Origin: Leucobacter aridicollis
Lineage (GTDB): Bacteria > Actinomycetota > Actinomycetes > Actinomycetales > Microbacteriaceae
Direction: 5' to 3'
Assembly: GCF_024399335.1 (NCBI RefSeq)
Contig: NZ_CP075339.1
Location: 3,224,001-3,288,000, forward strand
Length of the DNA stretch: 64,000 nucleotides
The position numbers and the translations under genes were made by a program. Positions 46,923-55,400 of this stretch are shown piece after piece. Under the pieces are notes generated by a model, which was given only the letters and a program-made list of their open reading frames with translations, did not search any database and was not told the DNA's origin. The first letter of the stretch is position 1; each line of letters opens with the position of its first letter.

Positions 46923-46983
46923 GTTGCGCTCACCTCCTTCGAGGGCACTTCGCGGCATCGACTCGGCTACGTGAGCGACGCCG

Positions 46984-47415
46984 TCATTGCTTATCTGTGT
47001 GTGTCATTTCCTCATCCAGGAATTTGCTGATTGCTTGGAGCGCCTTCGGTGAAATGTCTCCAAGAGTGCGTGCCGCATACGACTTCACCTTCGCCGCACG
47101 CATCGAGCGCACGAGATCGAGCTGTGCGCTCACCTTCTCGGGAACTACGGCGTCGTTCGCGCCGATCAAGAAGTCGGTGTCGACGTCGAAGAACGATGCA
47201 AGCCCGGCAAAGACGGCGGGGTCTTGAACGTACCGGTGCCCATTGACCATGTACGTCCAGCGCGACCGTGACAGGTTGGTGCCGCGATCCCGGAGAAACG
47301 CCGCAATCTGCGAGTAGGTCGGCTCGGAGCCGGTCTCGGCGATTGCAACATCGAGCAACAGCCGCAGGCGCTTCGCAAGATCCGCGGCCGCAGCGGTGCT
47401 CTCGTCGTCGGTCAT
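46984..47415 (-). CDS. XRE-family repressor, probable master regulator of the element
   Basis: The 143-residue protein has a helix-turn-helix in residues about 30-75 (PTYSQIAAFLRDRG, then SRSRWTYMVNGHRY), followed by the FDVDTDFLIG motif common in XRE regulators paired with ImmA. The ATG at 47415 has an AGGAGG site. It is divergent from the ArdC-prim-pol-transfer operon, and the gap contains four operators and a strong promoter that would read this gene. Confidence 0.85.
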   Translation of the reverse strand: MTDDESTAAAADLAKRLRLLLDVAIAETGSEPTYSQIAAFLRDRGTNLSRSRWTYMVNGHRYVQDPAVFAGLASFFDVDTDFLIGANDAVVPEKVSAQLDLVRSMRAAKVKSYAARTLGDISPKALQAISKFLDEEMTHTDKQ

Positions 47416-47474
47416 GCGCGCTGACCTCCTTCGCTCGCGGTGAGAAGCATCCTCGGCAGGGTAATCCCGGCACG

Positions 47475-47578
47475 TTACGCATGCTCAATATAGCCGTTGA
47501 GCATGAACAAATCAAGGGTTGCGCATGTTCAACGGTCGATGTTAGAAACGAAGCCCCGCACGTTTTGAGCATGCTCAA
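47475..47578. promoter_or_regulatory. Array of four 14-bp operators in the divergent control region
   Basis: TTACGCATGCTCAA (47475), TTGAGCATGAACAA (47497), TTGCGCATGTTCAA (47519) and the perfect palindrome TTGAGCATGCTCAA (47565) share one consensus. The first three start exactly 22 bp apart (two helical turns), and the fourth 46 bp further on. They lie between the XRE repressor and the ArdC-transfer operon. Cooperative repressor binding is the simplest reading. Confidence 0.75.
47487..47515 (-). promoter_or_regulatory. Sigma-70-like promoter of the repressor gene
   Basis: On the minus strand TTGATT (47515-47510), a 17-bp spacer and TATATT (47492-47487) make a good promoter for the XRE gene. 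Operator 2 fills the spacer and operator 1 overlaps the start region, indicating autoregulation. Confidence 0.6.
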
Positions 47579-47802
47579 CGCCCGGGAGTCTCTGGACCCT
47601 TCGATCACTCTTAGGGAGGTGAACCATGCCCAGATTCTGGCTGCCCACGCATTGTCGACCGCAATCGCGCCGAAACGAGTCGCTACGTCGTGCGGTTGGA
47701 ACCCGCAGGGGCATCCGCAGAGTTCGTGGAGTCGCTCGCCCACCTCACCGGTGTATCGCCACGCACTCCTGCGACGTGGCGCGCCGGAGAGGAGGGCACC
47801 CG

Positions 47803-48885
47803 ATGGTGTCGACAGAGGAACGCCGTGCCACCCGCGAAGCGAAGCTCGACGAGCTGCACGAGAAACTCACCGAAGCGGTGGAAAAGCTAGTTTCCGGCGA
47901 AGACTGGGCAGCTGCGCTCCGGTTCGCAGCCAGGTTCCGCAGCCGCTCGTTCAACAACACACTGCTCATCTGGATGCAGCACACCGCCGCTTTCGAAGCG
48001 GGACTCGTGTCCGAGCCGATGCCGTCATATGTGGCCGGGTACAAGCAATGGCAGCAGTTGGGCCGTCAGGTCGAGAGGGGGCAGCCTGGATATCAGATTC
48101 TCGCTCCGGTGACCGGTCGGTTCGCGTCGGCGACGCCTGCGGATCCAGCGTCGTGGCGGCGGCTCAACCGATTCGAAAAGCCTCGACCGAGCGAGGAAGT
48201 CCGCTCGAAGATGATCGGCGTTCGCCCCGCCTACGTGTGGGACGCGGCGCAAACTTCTGGCGACGCACTTCCAACTCCACCTGCGCCAACGCTACTGAAG
48301 GGTGACGCACCAGAGGGCCTCTGGGCGGGGTTGGCCGAGCGAATTGAGGCGGCAGGCTTTCAGCTCCTCAATGTGGAACACGAAGGCCTGATCCACGGGG
48401 CGAACGGCGTCACGGACTACATGGAGAAGACCGTCAAGGTCCGCGAGAACATGGATCCCGCCGCGCGCGTGAAGACGCTTGCGCACGAACTCGCCCATGT
48501 GCTGATGCACGGCCCTGATCAAGATGCCGCGCGGCAACACCGGGGAGTCGGCGAGGTGGAGGCCGAGTCCGTCGCGCTCATGATTGGCGCTGCACACGGG
48601 ATGGACACCGGCGACTACACCATCCCCTATGTCACTTCGTGGGCTGCAAACGTCGACGGCCAGGAACCCGCGGAGATCGTGCGTGCGACCGGAGAACGAG
48701 TGCGCGCCACCGCCATGAAAATCCTCGACCAGCTGGACACGCAGATGATCGGCGACGGCACGCCCCCTGGGCTCGATCGCACCGCCGGGCGCACGAACTC
48801 CGCCCCCGCCGGGCGCGCGAACGTCGCACCAACGAGCGCGGCCAGCCCAGGGCAGGCTGCAGCGCCCGAATCGCGAGGTCTGTGA
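47803..48885 (+). CDS. ArdC-like antirestriction protein with zincin peptidase motif
   Basis: The 360-residue protein has the ArdC N-terminal ssDNA-binding-type domain (FNNTLLIWMQ, then GYKQWQQLGRQVERGQ) and a metallopeptidase-like motif HELAHVLMH near residue 228. ArdC proteins protect incoming plasmid DNA from host restriction. The start at 47803 has a GGAGAGGAGGG site. The same frame is open back to an ATG at 47626 with an even stronger AGGGAGGTG site, but those 59 extra codons look out of frame. It is the first gene of the transfer operon. Confidence 0.85.
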   Translation: MVSTEERRATREAKLDELHEKLTEAVEKLVSGEDWAAALRFAARFRSRSFNNTLLIWMQHTAAFEAGLVSEPMPSYVAGYKQWQQLGRQVERGQPGYQILAPVTGRFASATPADPASWRRLNRFEKPRPSEEVRSKMIGVRPAYVWDAAQTSGDALPTPPAPTLLKGDAPEGLWAGLAERIEAAGFQLLNVEHEGLIHGANGVTDYMEKTVKVRENMDPAARVKTLAHELAHVLMHGPDQDAARQHRGVGEVEAESVALMIGAAHGMDTGDYTIPYVTSWAANVDGQEPAEIVRATGERVRATAMKILDQLDTQMIGDGTPPGLDRTAGRTNSAPAGRANVAPTSAASPGQAAAPESRGL

Positions 48886-49808
48886 TGAGCGCGGCAGACT
48901 CGTTCGTTCAGGTCCTCGACCGAACGGGCCACGAGAAAGCACTCGGTCGAAGCGCACTCGCGTTGGTAGCGAGAGGCATCCCGGTCTTCCCATGTGCCGC
49001 TGGCGGGAAGCGCCCCGCTGTCGCGGGAGGATTTCACGCAGCGAGCGCCGAAGCCGACCTGGTGTGGCGTTGGTGGACTGCGATGCCCAACGGGAACATT
49101 GGGATGCCGACGGGCGCAGCCTCGGGCCTCGTTGTCGTCGATGTCGACGTGCACGGCGCTGTCGACGGATACTCGGCGCTGGAGCGTGCGCGACGCGAAG
49201 GGCTGGTGGATGGCTGGGTCGCAGCGGTGGAAACGCCCTCGGGTGGCCTGCACCTGTACTTCCCTGCGAGCGGCGATACGGACCAGAGGTCTTGGCAGTC
49301 GGCGCGAGCGGGAATCGACTTCCGCGGCGACGGCGGCTACATCATTGTGCCGCCCTCGGCACGAGCCATCGAGGGTGAAACGCGCCGCTACACGACTTTG
49401 CAACTCGCTCACAGAATGGGTCATCCGCTCGACGCACAGCGCCTTCGAGACTTCTTGGATCCTCCGCGGCGAGCCGCGGGCCCGGGCGATGCAGTCTCTG
49501 AGATGGCGCCCGCTGATCTCACGCGATTGGCATGTTGGGTATCCCGTCTCCAAGAAGGCGAGCGGAATCACGGCGTCTTCTGGGCAGCCTGCAAAATGGC
49601 GGAGAAAGATGTCCCCACAGGCGCGGCGCTCGACGCTCTGACGGCCGCGGGTGCGTCTGCTGGGCTCAGCGAGCGCGAAGTGACGACGACCGTCCGCTCG
49701 GCCTATCGAGCCGTGCAGGGCCGGTCATCTCAACGATTACCCGCGAGCGAACCGATGACCCGACCCCACCGACCACGACCGATCACAGATTCTCGGGCCT
49801 TGGCATGA
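48885..49808 (+). CDS. Bifunctional DNA primase/polymerase (prim-pol)
   Basis: The 307-residue protein carries the PF09250-type archaeo-eukaryotic primase fold: ALVARGIPVFPCAAGGKRP, GNIGMPTG, the catalytic acids in VVVDVDVHG near residue 87 and the ETPSGGLHLYF segment. It likely primes complementary strand synthesis on transferred DNA or replicates the excised circle. It overlaps ArdC and the next gene by ATGA-type junctions. No helicase domain is attached. Confidence 0.87.
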   Translation: MSAADSFVQVLDRTGHEKALGRSALALVARGIPVFPCAAGGKRPAVAGGFHAASAEADLVWRWWTAMPNGNIGMPTGAASGLVVVDVDVHGAVDGYSALERARREGLVDGWVAAVETPSGGLHLYFPASGDTDQRSWQSARAGIDFRGDGGYIIVPPSARAIEGETRRYTTLQLAHRMGHPLDAQRLRDFLDPPRRAAGPGDAVSEMAPADLTRLACWVSRLQEGERNHGVFWAACKMAEKDVPTGAALDALTAAGASAGLSEREVTTTVRSAYRAVQGRSSQRLPASEPMTRPHRPRPITDSRALA

Positions 49809-50410
49809 GGACCATTCGGGCCCGCCGATCGGCGATCATCACCGCTGTCGCGGGCACGGTCTTCATCGCTGCAGGCGCGTTCTGGCTATCGTTCACCTCC
49901 CTGGCGGATCTCGCGGCCCGCTCGGGCATCGGCGCGGGTCAGGCATGGGCATGGCCGCTCATTGTCGACGGCGTCATCGTGGTATCAACCGTTGCAGTTG
50001 TTGCCCTCGCCGGGTCACGCTCCGCCTGGTACCCGTGGACGCTGCTTGCTGGAGCTGCTGCGGTTTCGGTGACGGCGAACTCGATCCATGCGGTGGTCGC
50101 CGCCGATGCCGACGTTCCAAGCGTGCTCGCCGCGGCTGTCGCTGCCGTTCCACCGGTGGTGCTGTTGGCAATCACGCACTTGACGGTGCTGCTCATGCGC
50201 ACGCCGGTTGCCGCTACGGAGCGCTCCGAAGACGCGCCCCTCTCGCCCCAGGAACAGGCGACCGCCTTGCGTGACGAAGGGTGGTCGAACAAGCGCATCG
50301 CGCGCGAGCTGGACGTGCATCCGTCGACCGTCGGTCGCTGGTTCGCGAGCGTACCTACCGAACATGAACGGGCGCGTTCCGCACCCGACGAAACTGAGGA
50401 CGCGACATGA
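49805..50410 (+). CDS. DUF2637 membrane protein with C-terminal helix-turn-helix
   Basis: The 201-residue protein has four predicted membrane helices in residues 10-130 (AIITAVAGTVFIAAGAFWLS; AWPLIVDGVIVVSTVAVVAL; then two more), as in Streptomyces SpdB-like spread proteins. A cytoplasmic HTH follows (EGWSNKRIARELDVHPSTVGRW). Such proteins take part in intramycelial plasmid spread or transfer control in actinobacteria. It overlaps both neighbours by 4 bp. Confidence 0.8.
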   Translation: MRTIRARRSAIITAVAGTVFIAAGAFWLSFTSLADLAARSGIGAGQAWAWPLIVDGVIVVSTVAVVALAGSRSAWYPWTLLAGAAAVSVTANSIHAVVAADADVPSVLAAAVAAVPPVVLLAITHLTVLLMRTPVAATERSEDAPLSPQEQATALRDEGWSNKRIARELDVHPSTVGRWFASVPTEHERARSAPDETEDAT

Positions 50411-50778
50411 ACGAGAACACGGCCGACGTTAGCAACCACCCCAGCGATGCGCACGCCATCGATGTCACGACGAGGCACGAAGCGGCCGAGTTGGCGAGGC
50501 TCCGCAATCAGCGCAGGGGCTCGATACGCGATCCTGCGACATACCGAGGACGCGGTGTCGAATGGGTACGCCCGACCGACCTGGTGGCTCGCAGCAGCGC
50601 ACGAGTGGCCGGTGCGGGGATCAATTTCCAGTCCGAGCTACATCGGCGCACGCGCGCAGCGGCACAGGACGGCACCCGGCGCATCGCCGAACGTGCACGC
50701 CACCTCCCTCCCCTATCGGCGTTTGGGCGCGGCGCCACGCGACCGGATGCGGGCCGCAGCCCGATCGGCACCGCCTGA
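50407..50778 (+). CDS. Small basic protein of the transfer operon
   Basis: The 123-residue arginine-rich protein starts with an ATGA overlap to the DUF2637 gene, supporting expression. It has no membrane segment, and its second half has low complexity. No family recognised; DNA binding would suit its charge. Confidence 0.55.
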   Translation: MNENTADVSNHPSDAHAIDVTTRHEAAELARLRNQRRGSIRDPATYRGRGVEWVRPTDLVARSSARVAGAGINFQSELHRRTRAAAQDGTRRIAERARHLPPLSAFGRGATRPDAGRSPIGTA

Positions 50779-50874
50779 TCGTGAAGAGCGGACATCGTCA
50801 TGGGCACCTCATCAGCATCCAACCTCCCCAATCGGGAGCGGGTGCGCACCTGCGTAGCAGGAGGTGCTCTTGTC

Positions 50875-51729
50875 ATGACCACTCACTATTCCCCGTCGCA
50901 CCCTGGCGAGGACTTCACCACGAGCGAAGGGTTGCGCGCACTGCTGCACCGGTTGCACCAGTCGGGCGCCCACGCATGGAAGCACGACCGCGTAGCCGCT
51001 GAACTCGCCGCGTTCGCTGCCGAGAAGTATGGAGCGCTCGCTCGGAAACACGGGCTCGACCCGTGGGAGGCCGCGTCCGCAGCCTTCGACGTGATGCGTA
51101 CTCGTTCGGCGCGCGAAGCTGACGACCCCTGGGCCGTCGTCACTCGCGGCGTGCAGATCACCTGCATCGCCGAAGAGCGCGGGCAGGGGCTGCTGTGCGC
51201 CACGCACCAAGCTCGCCGCCCGCACGTCTCCGCATTCCATGACCCTGAACGATTCGCCGACCGCGAGAATCCTCTCGCCGACTACCATCCCGCGTTCCAT
51301 GTGGTCGACAACTACCTCGAAACCGATGCTGACGACGCCGACAAGAATGACGAGGTAGGCACCGCCAGACAGGCGATCGAGGTCTCAATCGGGTTGTTTG
51401 CGACGTTGGGCTGGCCTGAAAGTACGACACGGGCCGCGATCGAGCACGTGTGCGGCGCGATCGCACAAGCAGGGTCTCGGCAGAGCGCCTACGAAGTGCT
51501 GCGCCGCGACAAGCATGCTCGCGCGCTCCTCGATCTTCCCGGCGATGCGTGGTCTGCCCTGCTGCACGCACTGCTCGGACACCCGAACCCCGCGTATCGC
51601 GCAACGAGCACCGGCCGCGGCATCCTCCTTCGCATCCTTGTCGGCGAGACTCTTCCTGACCTGCTGCTCGATGACGACCTCGTGTCGATCATCGTGACGT
51701 CCGCGCCCAAACACGGGAGCGGACGATGA
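50875..51729 (+). CDS. Conserved hypothetical protein before parB
   Basis: The 284-residue protein is mostly helical and acidic in the middle (NYLETDADDADKNDEVG). The N-terminal half (AAFAAEKYGALARKHGLDPWEAASAAFDVM) recalls sigma-factor-like helical domains. The ATG at 50875 has an AGGAGGTG site; the frame is open to 50800. It overlaps the parB-like gene (ATGA). A control role in partitioning or transfer is possible but unproven. Confidence 0.65.
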   Translation: MTTHYSPSHPGEDFTTSEGLRALLHRLHQSGAHAWKHDRVAAELAAFAAEKYGALARKHGLDPWEAASAAFDVMRTRSAREADDPWAVVTRGVQITCIAEERGQGLLCATHQARRPHVSAFHDPERFADRENPLADYHPAFHVVDNYLETDADDADKNDEVGTARQAIEVSIGLFATLGWPESTTRAAIEHVCGAIAQAGSRQSAYEVLRRDKHARALLDLPGDAWSALLHALLGHPNPAYRATSTGRGILLRILVGETLPDLLLDDDLVSIIVTSAPKHGSGR

Positions 51730-52742
51730 GCACGCATGACGGGCACATTGAGCTGGAGCGAGCTGTCGACTCAATCCACGTTGGCCATCGTCACCGCAGG
51801 GATCTCGGGGAACTCGCTCTCCTCGCCGCGTCGATCGAACGGGATGGATTGCTGCAACCGATCACCGTGACGCCGGAGGGCAATCTCGTGTGTGGTGCCC
51901 GTCGGCTGGCCGCGATCAAGCGACTGGGATGGATGCACGTCAAAGTCTGGGTGCGCTCGGGGATCTCGGGAGAACTCGCGCACCTGCTTGCTGAGCAGGA
52001 TGACAATGCGCTGCACAAGTCGCTCACCCAGCTGGAGAATGCCGCGTTGTACCGGGAGATCAAGACGTTGATGGCTGAGGATGCCGCCCGTCGCCAAGAA
52101 GCATCACGATTCAGCACCGAGAATCAGCCGGGAAATGACGGTGCCGCAAAATTTGCGGCACCGTCAGACTCTGTCGGAGACGCGCGCGAGCAGGCTGCCG
52201 CCATGATCCCGGAGGGCGCCTCGCACACGACGCTGGAGAAGATCAACTACCTGCAGCAGATGGCGGAAGACGAAAGTCAGCCCGACTCCGTGCGCGAAGG
52301 CGTCACGGCCGAGCTGAAACTCATCGGCTCAGGCGCTCCCGTGCACCCGAGCTTCCAGCGTGCTCGGCAGCTCGTGACCGCAGCACAACCCGATGGTGAC
52401 GTTATGGATGTGGCGAAGCTGGCTGAGGAAGCACTCGCGCGTATCAAGACCGCTCCAAAGCCCAAACGACGACCTTCACCGACCGCGCTGACCTCGCGCG
52501 TCGACGGCGACGAGCCGTGGCCGATTCGCGCATTCGTCGTCACGTGGACGGAACTCGACGGCTGGTGGCGACACTTCGACGTCGATGAACTGGCCCACCA
52601 ACTGAGTGACGCCGAGATCGAGATGTTCCTGCACGTTGTTGAAGCCACCGTTCAGGTTGCGGAGCAACTCCGTGCCGCGCGGGACATCGATCGGGCGGAC
52701 GCCGAGTCGGCGACCCAGGTGGGGAACCTTCGCGCCCTCTGA
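51726..52742 (+). CDS. ParB/sulfiredoxin-domain protein
   Basis: The 338-residue protein has the ParB N-terminal domain: DSIHVGHRHRRDLGELALLAASI, GLLQPITVTPEGNLVCGARRLAAIKRLGW, an LAEQDDN segment and a downstream helical linker. It may act in partition of the circular form or as a DNA-binding nuclease-like factor. No ParA gene is adjacent. A perfect 14-bp inverted repeat lies in the coding sequence at 52137-52165. Confidence 0.83.
   Translation: MSTHDGHIELERAVDSIHVGHRHRRDLGELALLAASIERDGLLQPITVTPEGNLVCGARRLAAIKRLGWMHVKVWVRSGISGELAHLLAEQDDNALHKSLTQLENAALYREIKTLMAEDAARRQEASRFSTENQPGNDGAAKFAAPSDSVGDAREQAAAMIPEGASHTTLEKINYLQQMAEDESQPDSVREGVTAELKLIGSGAPVHPSFQRARQLVTAAQPDGDVMDVAKLAEEALARIKTAPKPKRRPSPTALTSRVDGDEPWPIRAFVVTWTELDGWWRHFDVDELAHQLSDAEIEMFLHVVEATVQVAEQLRAARDIDRADAESATQVGNLRAL
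52137..52165. repeat. 29-bp near-continuous palindrome inside the parB-like gene
   Basis: GACGGTGCCGCAAA (52137-52150) and TTTGCGGCACCGTC (52152-52165) are perfect complements around one base. It encodes DGAAKFAAPS. It could be a parS-type binding site for the ParB-like product or an mRNA hairpin that tunes the operon. Confidence 0.6.
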
Positions 52743-52772
52743 ACCGAGACTAATGCGGCGCACCTGTCCCGC

Positions 52773-53453
52773 ATGAAGCTTCCTACCGCTCCCCGCGCAC
52801 GCCGCACTCTGATCGCCCTCATCGCGGCTCTGTCGCTGGCGATCCTTGTCTCTGGCATCGGCATCTACGGACTCATCATCGGTTCAGGGCAACCCTCCGA
52901 GTGGAACGATCCTCCATCGTCAAGTGCTGCCCCGCACACAGAACCTTCTCGTGAGCCGACCTCACCACCTCGGATCCCGTCGATCCCACGTACCGCCGAC
53001 GCCGAGGCGTTCGCACGCAGCGTCGCCGCAGCGCTGTTCACCTGGGACACCGGCAGTGGGTTCCTGCCGCTCGACTACACCGCAGTCATCCTCGACGTCG
53101 CCGACCCGACCGGCTTCGAACAGTCGGGACTCGCCGCCGACATCGCTACCTACCTGCCCACGCAGAGCGCGTGGGCGCAGCTGCGACCGTACGCGACGAC
53201 GCAGCGTTTGGAGATCACCTCAGTGTTCGTGCCGGATGCCTGGGCTGACGCGGTCGCGCAGGCTCGCCCAGGGCAGCTGCCCGACGGCGCCGCCGCTTAC
53301 ACGATCGAGGGCATCCGCCATCGATCCGGCGTGTGGAATGGCGACCCGGTCAGCGCGGAGCAGCCGGTCGCGTTCACGATCTTCATGGCGTGCCCGGCCG
53401 ACGACCCTTGCTATGTCCTACGGCTCTCGCAATTGAACACTCCGCTGCGTTAG
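52773..53453 (+). CDS. Single-span membrane protein of the transfer system (TcpC/VirB8-like candidate)
   Basis: The 226-residue protein has an N-terminal membrane helix (residues 12-37), a proline/serine-rich linker and an exported alpha/beta domain (residues 75-226). Topology, size and place between ParB and the M23 peptidase fit a VirB8/TcpC-like channel component, but no diagnostic motif is visible. Two cysteines near the end (ACPADDPC) could form a disulfide. Confidence 0.6.
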   Translation: MKLPTAPRARRTLIALIAALSLAILVSGIGIYGLIIGSGQPSEWNDPPSSSAAPHTEPSREPTSPPRIPSIPRTADAEAFARSVAAALFTWDTGSGFLPLDYTAVILDVADPTGFEQSGLAADIATYLPTQSAWAQLRPYATTQRLEITSVFVPDAWADAVAQARPGQLPDGAAAYTIEGIRHRSGVWNGDPVSAEQPVAFTIFMACPADDPCYVLRLSQLNTPLR

Positions 53454-53465
53454 GACGACTGGCTC

Positions 53466-54656
53466 ATGATGAAGAAGCTCGCGATCGCAGTGGTCGCCTT
53501 GATGTTGCTCGCACCGACCCTCGGGCTCGTCACCGTCGGACTGGTGGCGAATCCTGCTGTCATCTCATGTCTTGCCTCGTCGGGGCTCACCGTCGGTAAC
53601 GTGCCGGACTCTCTCGTGGTCACGACCGCAAATGGCGAGACGTTCTCCCTGGACAAGCAGCAGCTCACGCACGCTACGACGATCATCACCGTCGGATCGA
53701 GCATCGACGGTGTCACGAGGGATGCCATCCAGATTGCACTGATGGCGGCGCTGACCGAGTCGACGCTTCGACAGCTTGCGAACACCGGCGCCTACCCCGA
53801 GTCCGGCAACTATCCGAACGATGGGAATGGCTCCGATCACGACTCACTCGGCCTGTTCCAGATGCGACCGCAATCGGGCTGGGGCTCGGTCGCGGAGCTG
53901 ATGGATCCCGAGTATCAAGCCAAAGCATTTTTCGGCGGCCCGACCGGCCCCAACTACCCCTCGCCCCGTGGTCTTCTGGACATCCCCGGCTGGCAGAGCA
54001 TGGGCAAGGGCGAAGTCGCGCAAGCCGTCGAAGTGTCTGCGTACCCCGACCGGTACAACAACTACGAGCCCGTCGCCGAGACGATCCTCACGACACTCAC
54101 GCGTGGCACATCGGCAGCGACGACGACGCCAACGGCCCCTTCGTCGCCTGTCGTCGACGTGGCGGAGGCCTCGCGCGTCGTGTTCCCCTTGCCGGAGGGA
54201 ACCTGGGTACACACCAGTGATTTCGGTCCGCGTACCGATCCCCTCACCGGCGAGAGTGCCTTCCACAGCGGCACGGACTTCGCAGCGCCGGATGGGACAC
54301 CGATCCTCGCCGCGGCCGACGGGGTCGTAACGGTTGCCGAGTTCTCTGGAGGCTACGGCGGCCTCATCGTGATCGAGCACCGCCTCGGCGGCGTGACGGT
54401 CGCGACCGCCTATGCGCACATGTGGCAGCACGGCATCCACGTCACCGTCGGCGAGCGCGTCATCGCGGGGCAACACATCGGCGATGTGGGGTCATCCGGG
54501 CGCTCAACGGGCCCTCATTTGCACTTCGAGGTTCGACCAGGTGGAACGAACGGCGAAGCAGTGGATGCCGCGAAGTGGCTCAATGATCACAACGCCGCAG
54601 ATCTCCCCGAAGCTACGGCAGGAGCCGGATGTTCCGCTCTCGGAGGCGGCCTCTGA
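53466..54656 (+). CDS. Secreted peptidoglycan hydrolase, lysozyme-like plus M23 (LytM) domains
   Basis: The 396-residue protein has a signal/anchor helix at residues 3-28 and a lytic-transglycosylase-like region (MAALTESTLRQLANTG, DSLGLFQMRPQSGWG). A C-terminal M23 zinc endopeptidase follows, with HSGTDF and the HxH motif GPHLHFEV. It should open the cell wall for the conjugation channel, as VirB1-type enzymes do. The next gene starts on its last base. Confidence 0.87.
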   Translation: MMKKLAIAVVALMLLAPTLGLVTVGLVANPAVISCLASSGLTVGNVPDSLVVTTANGETFSLDKQQLTHATTIITVGSSIDGVTRDAIQIALMAALTESTLRQLANTGAYPESGNYPNDGNGSDHDSLGLFQMRPQSGWGSVAELMDPEYQAKAFFGGPTGPNYPSPRGLLDIPGWQSMGKGEVAQAVEVSAYPDRYNNYEPVAETILTTLTRGTSAATTTPTAPSSPVVDVAEASRVVFPLPEGTWVHTSDFGPRTDPLTGESAFHSGTDFAAPDGTPILAAADGVVTVAEFSGGYGGLIVIEHRLGGVTVATAYAHMWQHGIHVTVGERVIAGQHIGDVGSSGRSTGPHLHFEVRPGGTNGEAVDAAKWLNDHNAADLPEATAGAGCSALGGGL

Positions 54657-54922
54657 TGAACGTGTTTCCTGACTTCGGCAGCCTCAGCGGCATCGGTGAT
54701 CTCAGAGCCGTGATCGGCGCGATGCTCACCATCATCCTGATCGTCGCAGTACTCATGATCATCATCAGCGCGATCACCTGGGCGATCGCCACGTCGACGG
54801 GCAACCCGGGAGTCGCCGCGAAGGCGCGTGCCGGGGTCTTTGTCGCGCTCGGAGCAGCGATCCTCGCCGGTGGCGGCGTCACGTGGGTGAACTGGCTCAT
54901 CAACATCGGCGGACAGCTGTAG
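54656..54922 (+). CDS. Pilin-like small membrane protein 1 (DUF6112/VirB2-like)
   Basis: The 88-residue protein has two hydrophobic helices joined by a short polar turn (residues 18-48 and 58-83), the layout of VirB2/TrbC-type subunits without an extra signal peptide. The ATG overlaps the M23 stop by one base. A strong intrinsic terminator follows directly at 54939-54975. A related second protein lies just after that terminator. Confidence 0.75.
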   Translation: MNVFPDFGSLSGIGDLRAVIGAMLTIILIVAVLMIIISAITWAIATSTGNPGVAAKARAGVFVALGAAILAGGGVTWVNWLINIGGQL

Positions 54923-54938
54923 TACTGCTGTTGGCCTC

Positions 54939-54975
54939 AGGCCCTGGCGGGAACTCTCGCCAGGGCCCGTTTTAT
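54939..54975 (+). terminator. Intrinsic terminator between the two pilin-like genes
   Basis: GGCCCTGGCG (54939-54948) pairs with CGCCAGGGCC (54957-54966), followed by CGTTTTATT. Ten G/C-rich pairs and a T-run make a convincing terminator in the middle of the operon. Partial read-through would reduce the downstream genes relative to the pilin-like gene upstream. Confidence 0.8.
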
Positions 54976-55054
54976 TGCGTGTGACGGAGTGCGCACCTGG
55001 CTCTCGACCCTGTTTCGTCACCGCCGCGGGCGGTGCTCACGCCAAGGAGCCACC

Positions 55055-55366
55055 GTGTTCGAACTCATCACGACCCTCACCGCAGTTCTGCCGATGAACA
55101 TCGACGTGACGCCCAACGACTCGGGGTTACCCGGGATCGGACAGTTGCGCGTCATCGTCGGCGCCGTCATGACGATCGGGCTGATCCTGTCCGTGCTCGC
55201 CCTGATCGTGTCGGCGATCGTGTGGGGATTCGGGGCGAACTCGTCCAATCCCCACCTCGCCTCCCGCGGCAAGCTCGGCGTACTCGTCTCCTGTGGCGCC
55301 GCCATCATCTGCGGTGCCTCCGTGACGCTGATCAACTTCTTCTGGAACGTCGGGCAGCAGGTGTGA
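55055..55366 (+). CDS. Pilin-like small membrane protein 2 (DUF6112/VirB2-like)
   Basis: The 103-residue protein has the same two-helix plan as the preceding protein and a similar sequence pattern (GIGQLRVIVGAVMTIGLIL against GIGDLRAVIGAMLTIILIV; SNPHLASRGKLGVLV against GNPGVAAKARAGVFV), so the pair arose by duplication. The GTG at 55055 has an AAGGAG site. The frame opens earlier, at 54989, without support. Confidence 0.75.
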   Translation: MFELITTLTAVLPMNIDVTPNDSGLPGIGQLRVIVGAVMTIGLILSVLALIVSAIVWGFGANSSNPHLASRGKLGVLVSCGAAIICGASVTLINFFWNVGQQV

Positions 55367-55400
55367 GCTTCTTGAATCCCCCAACTTCGAGAGCAATGCC

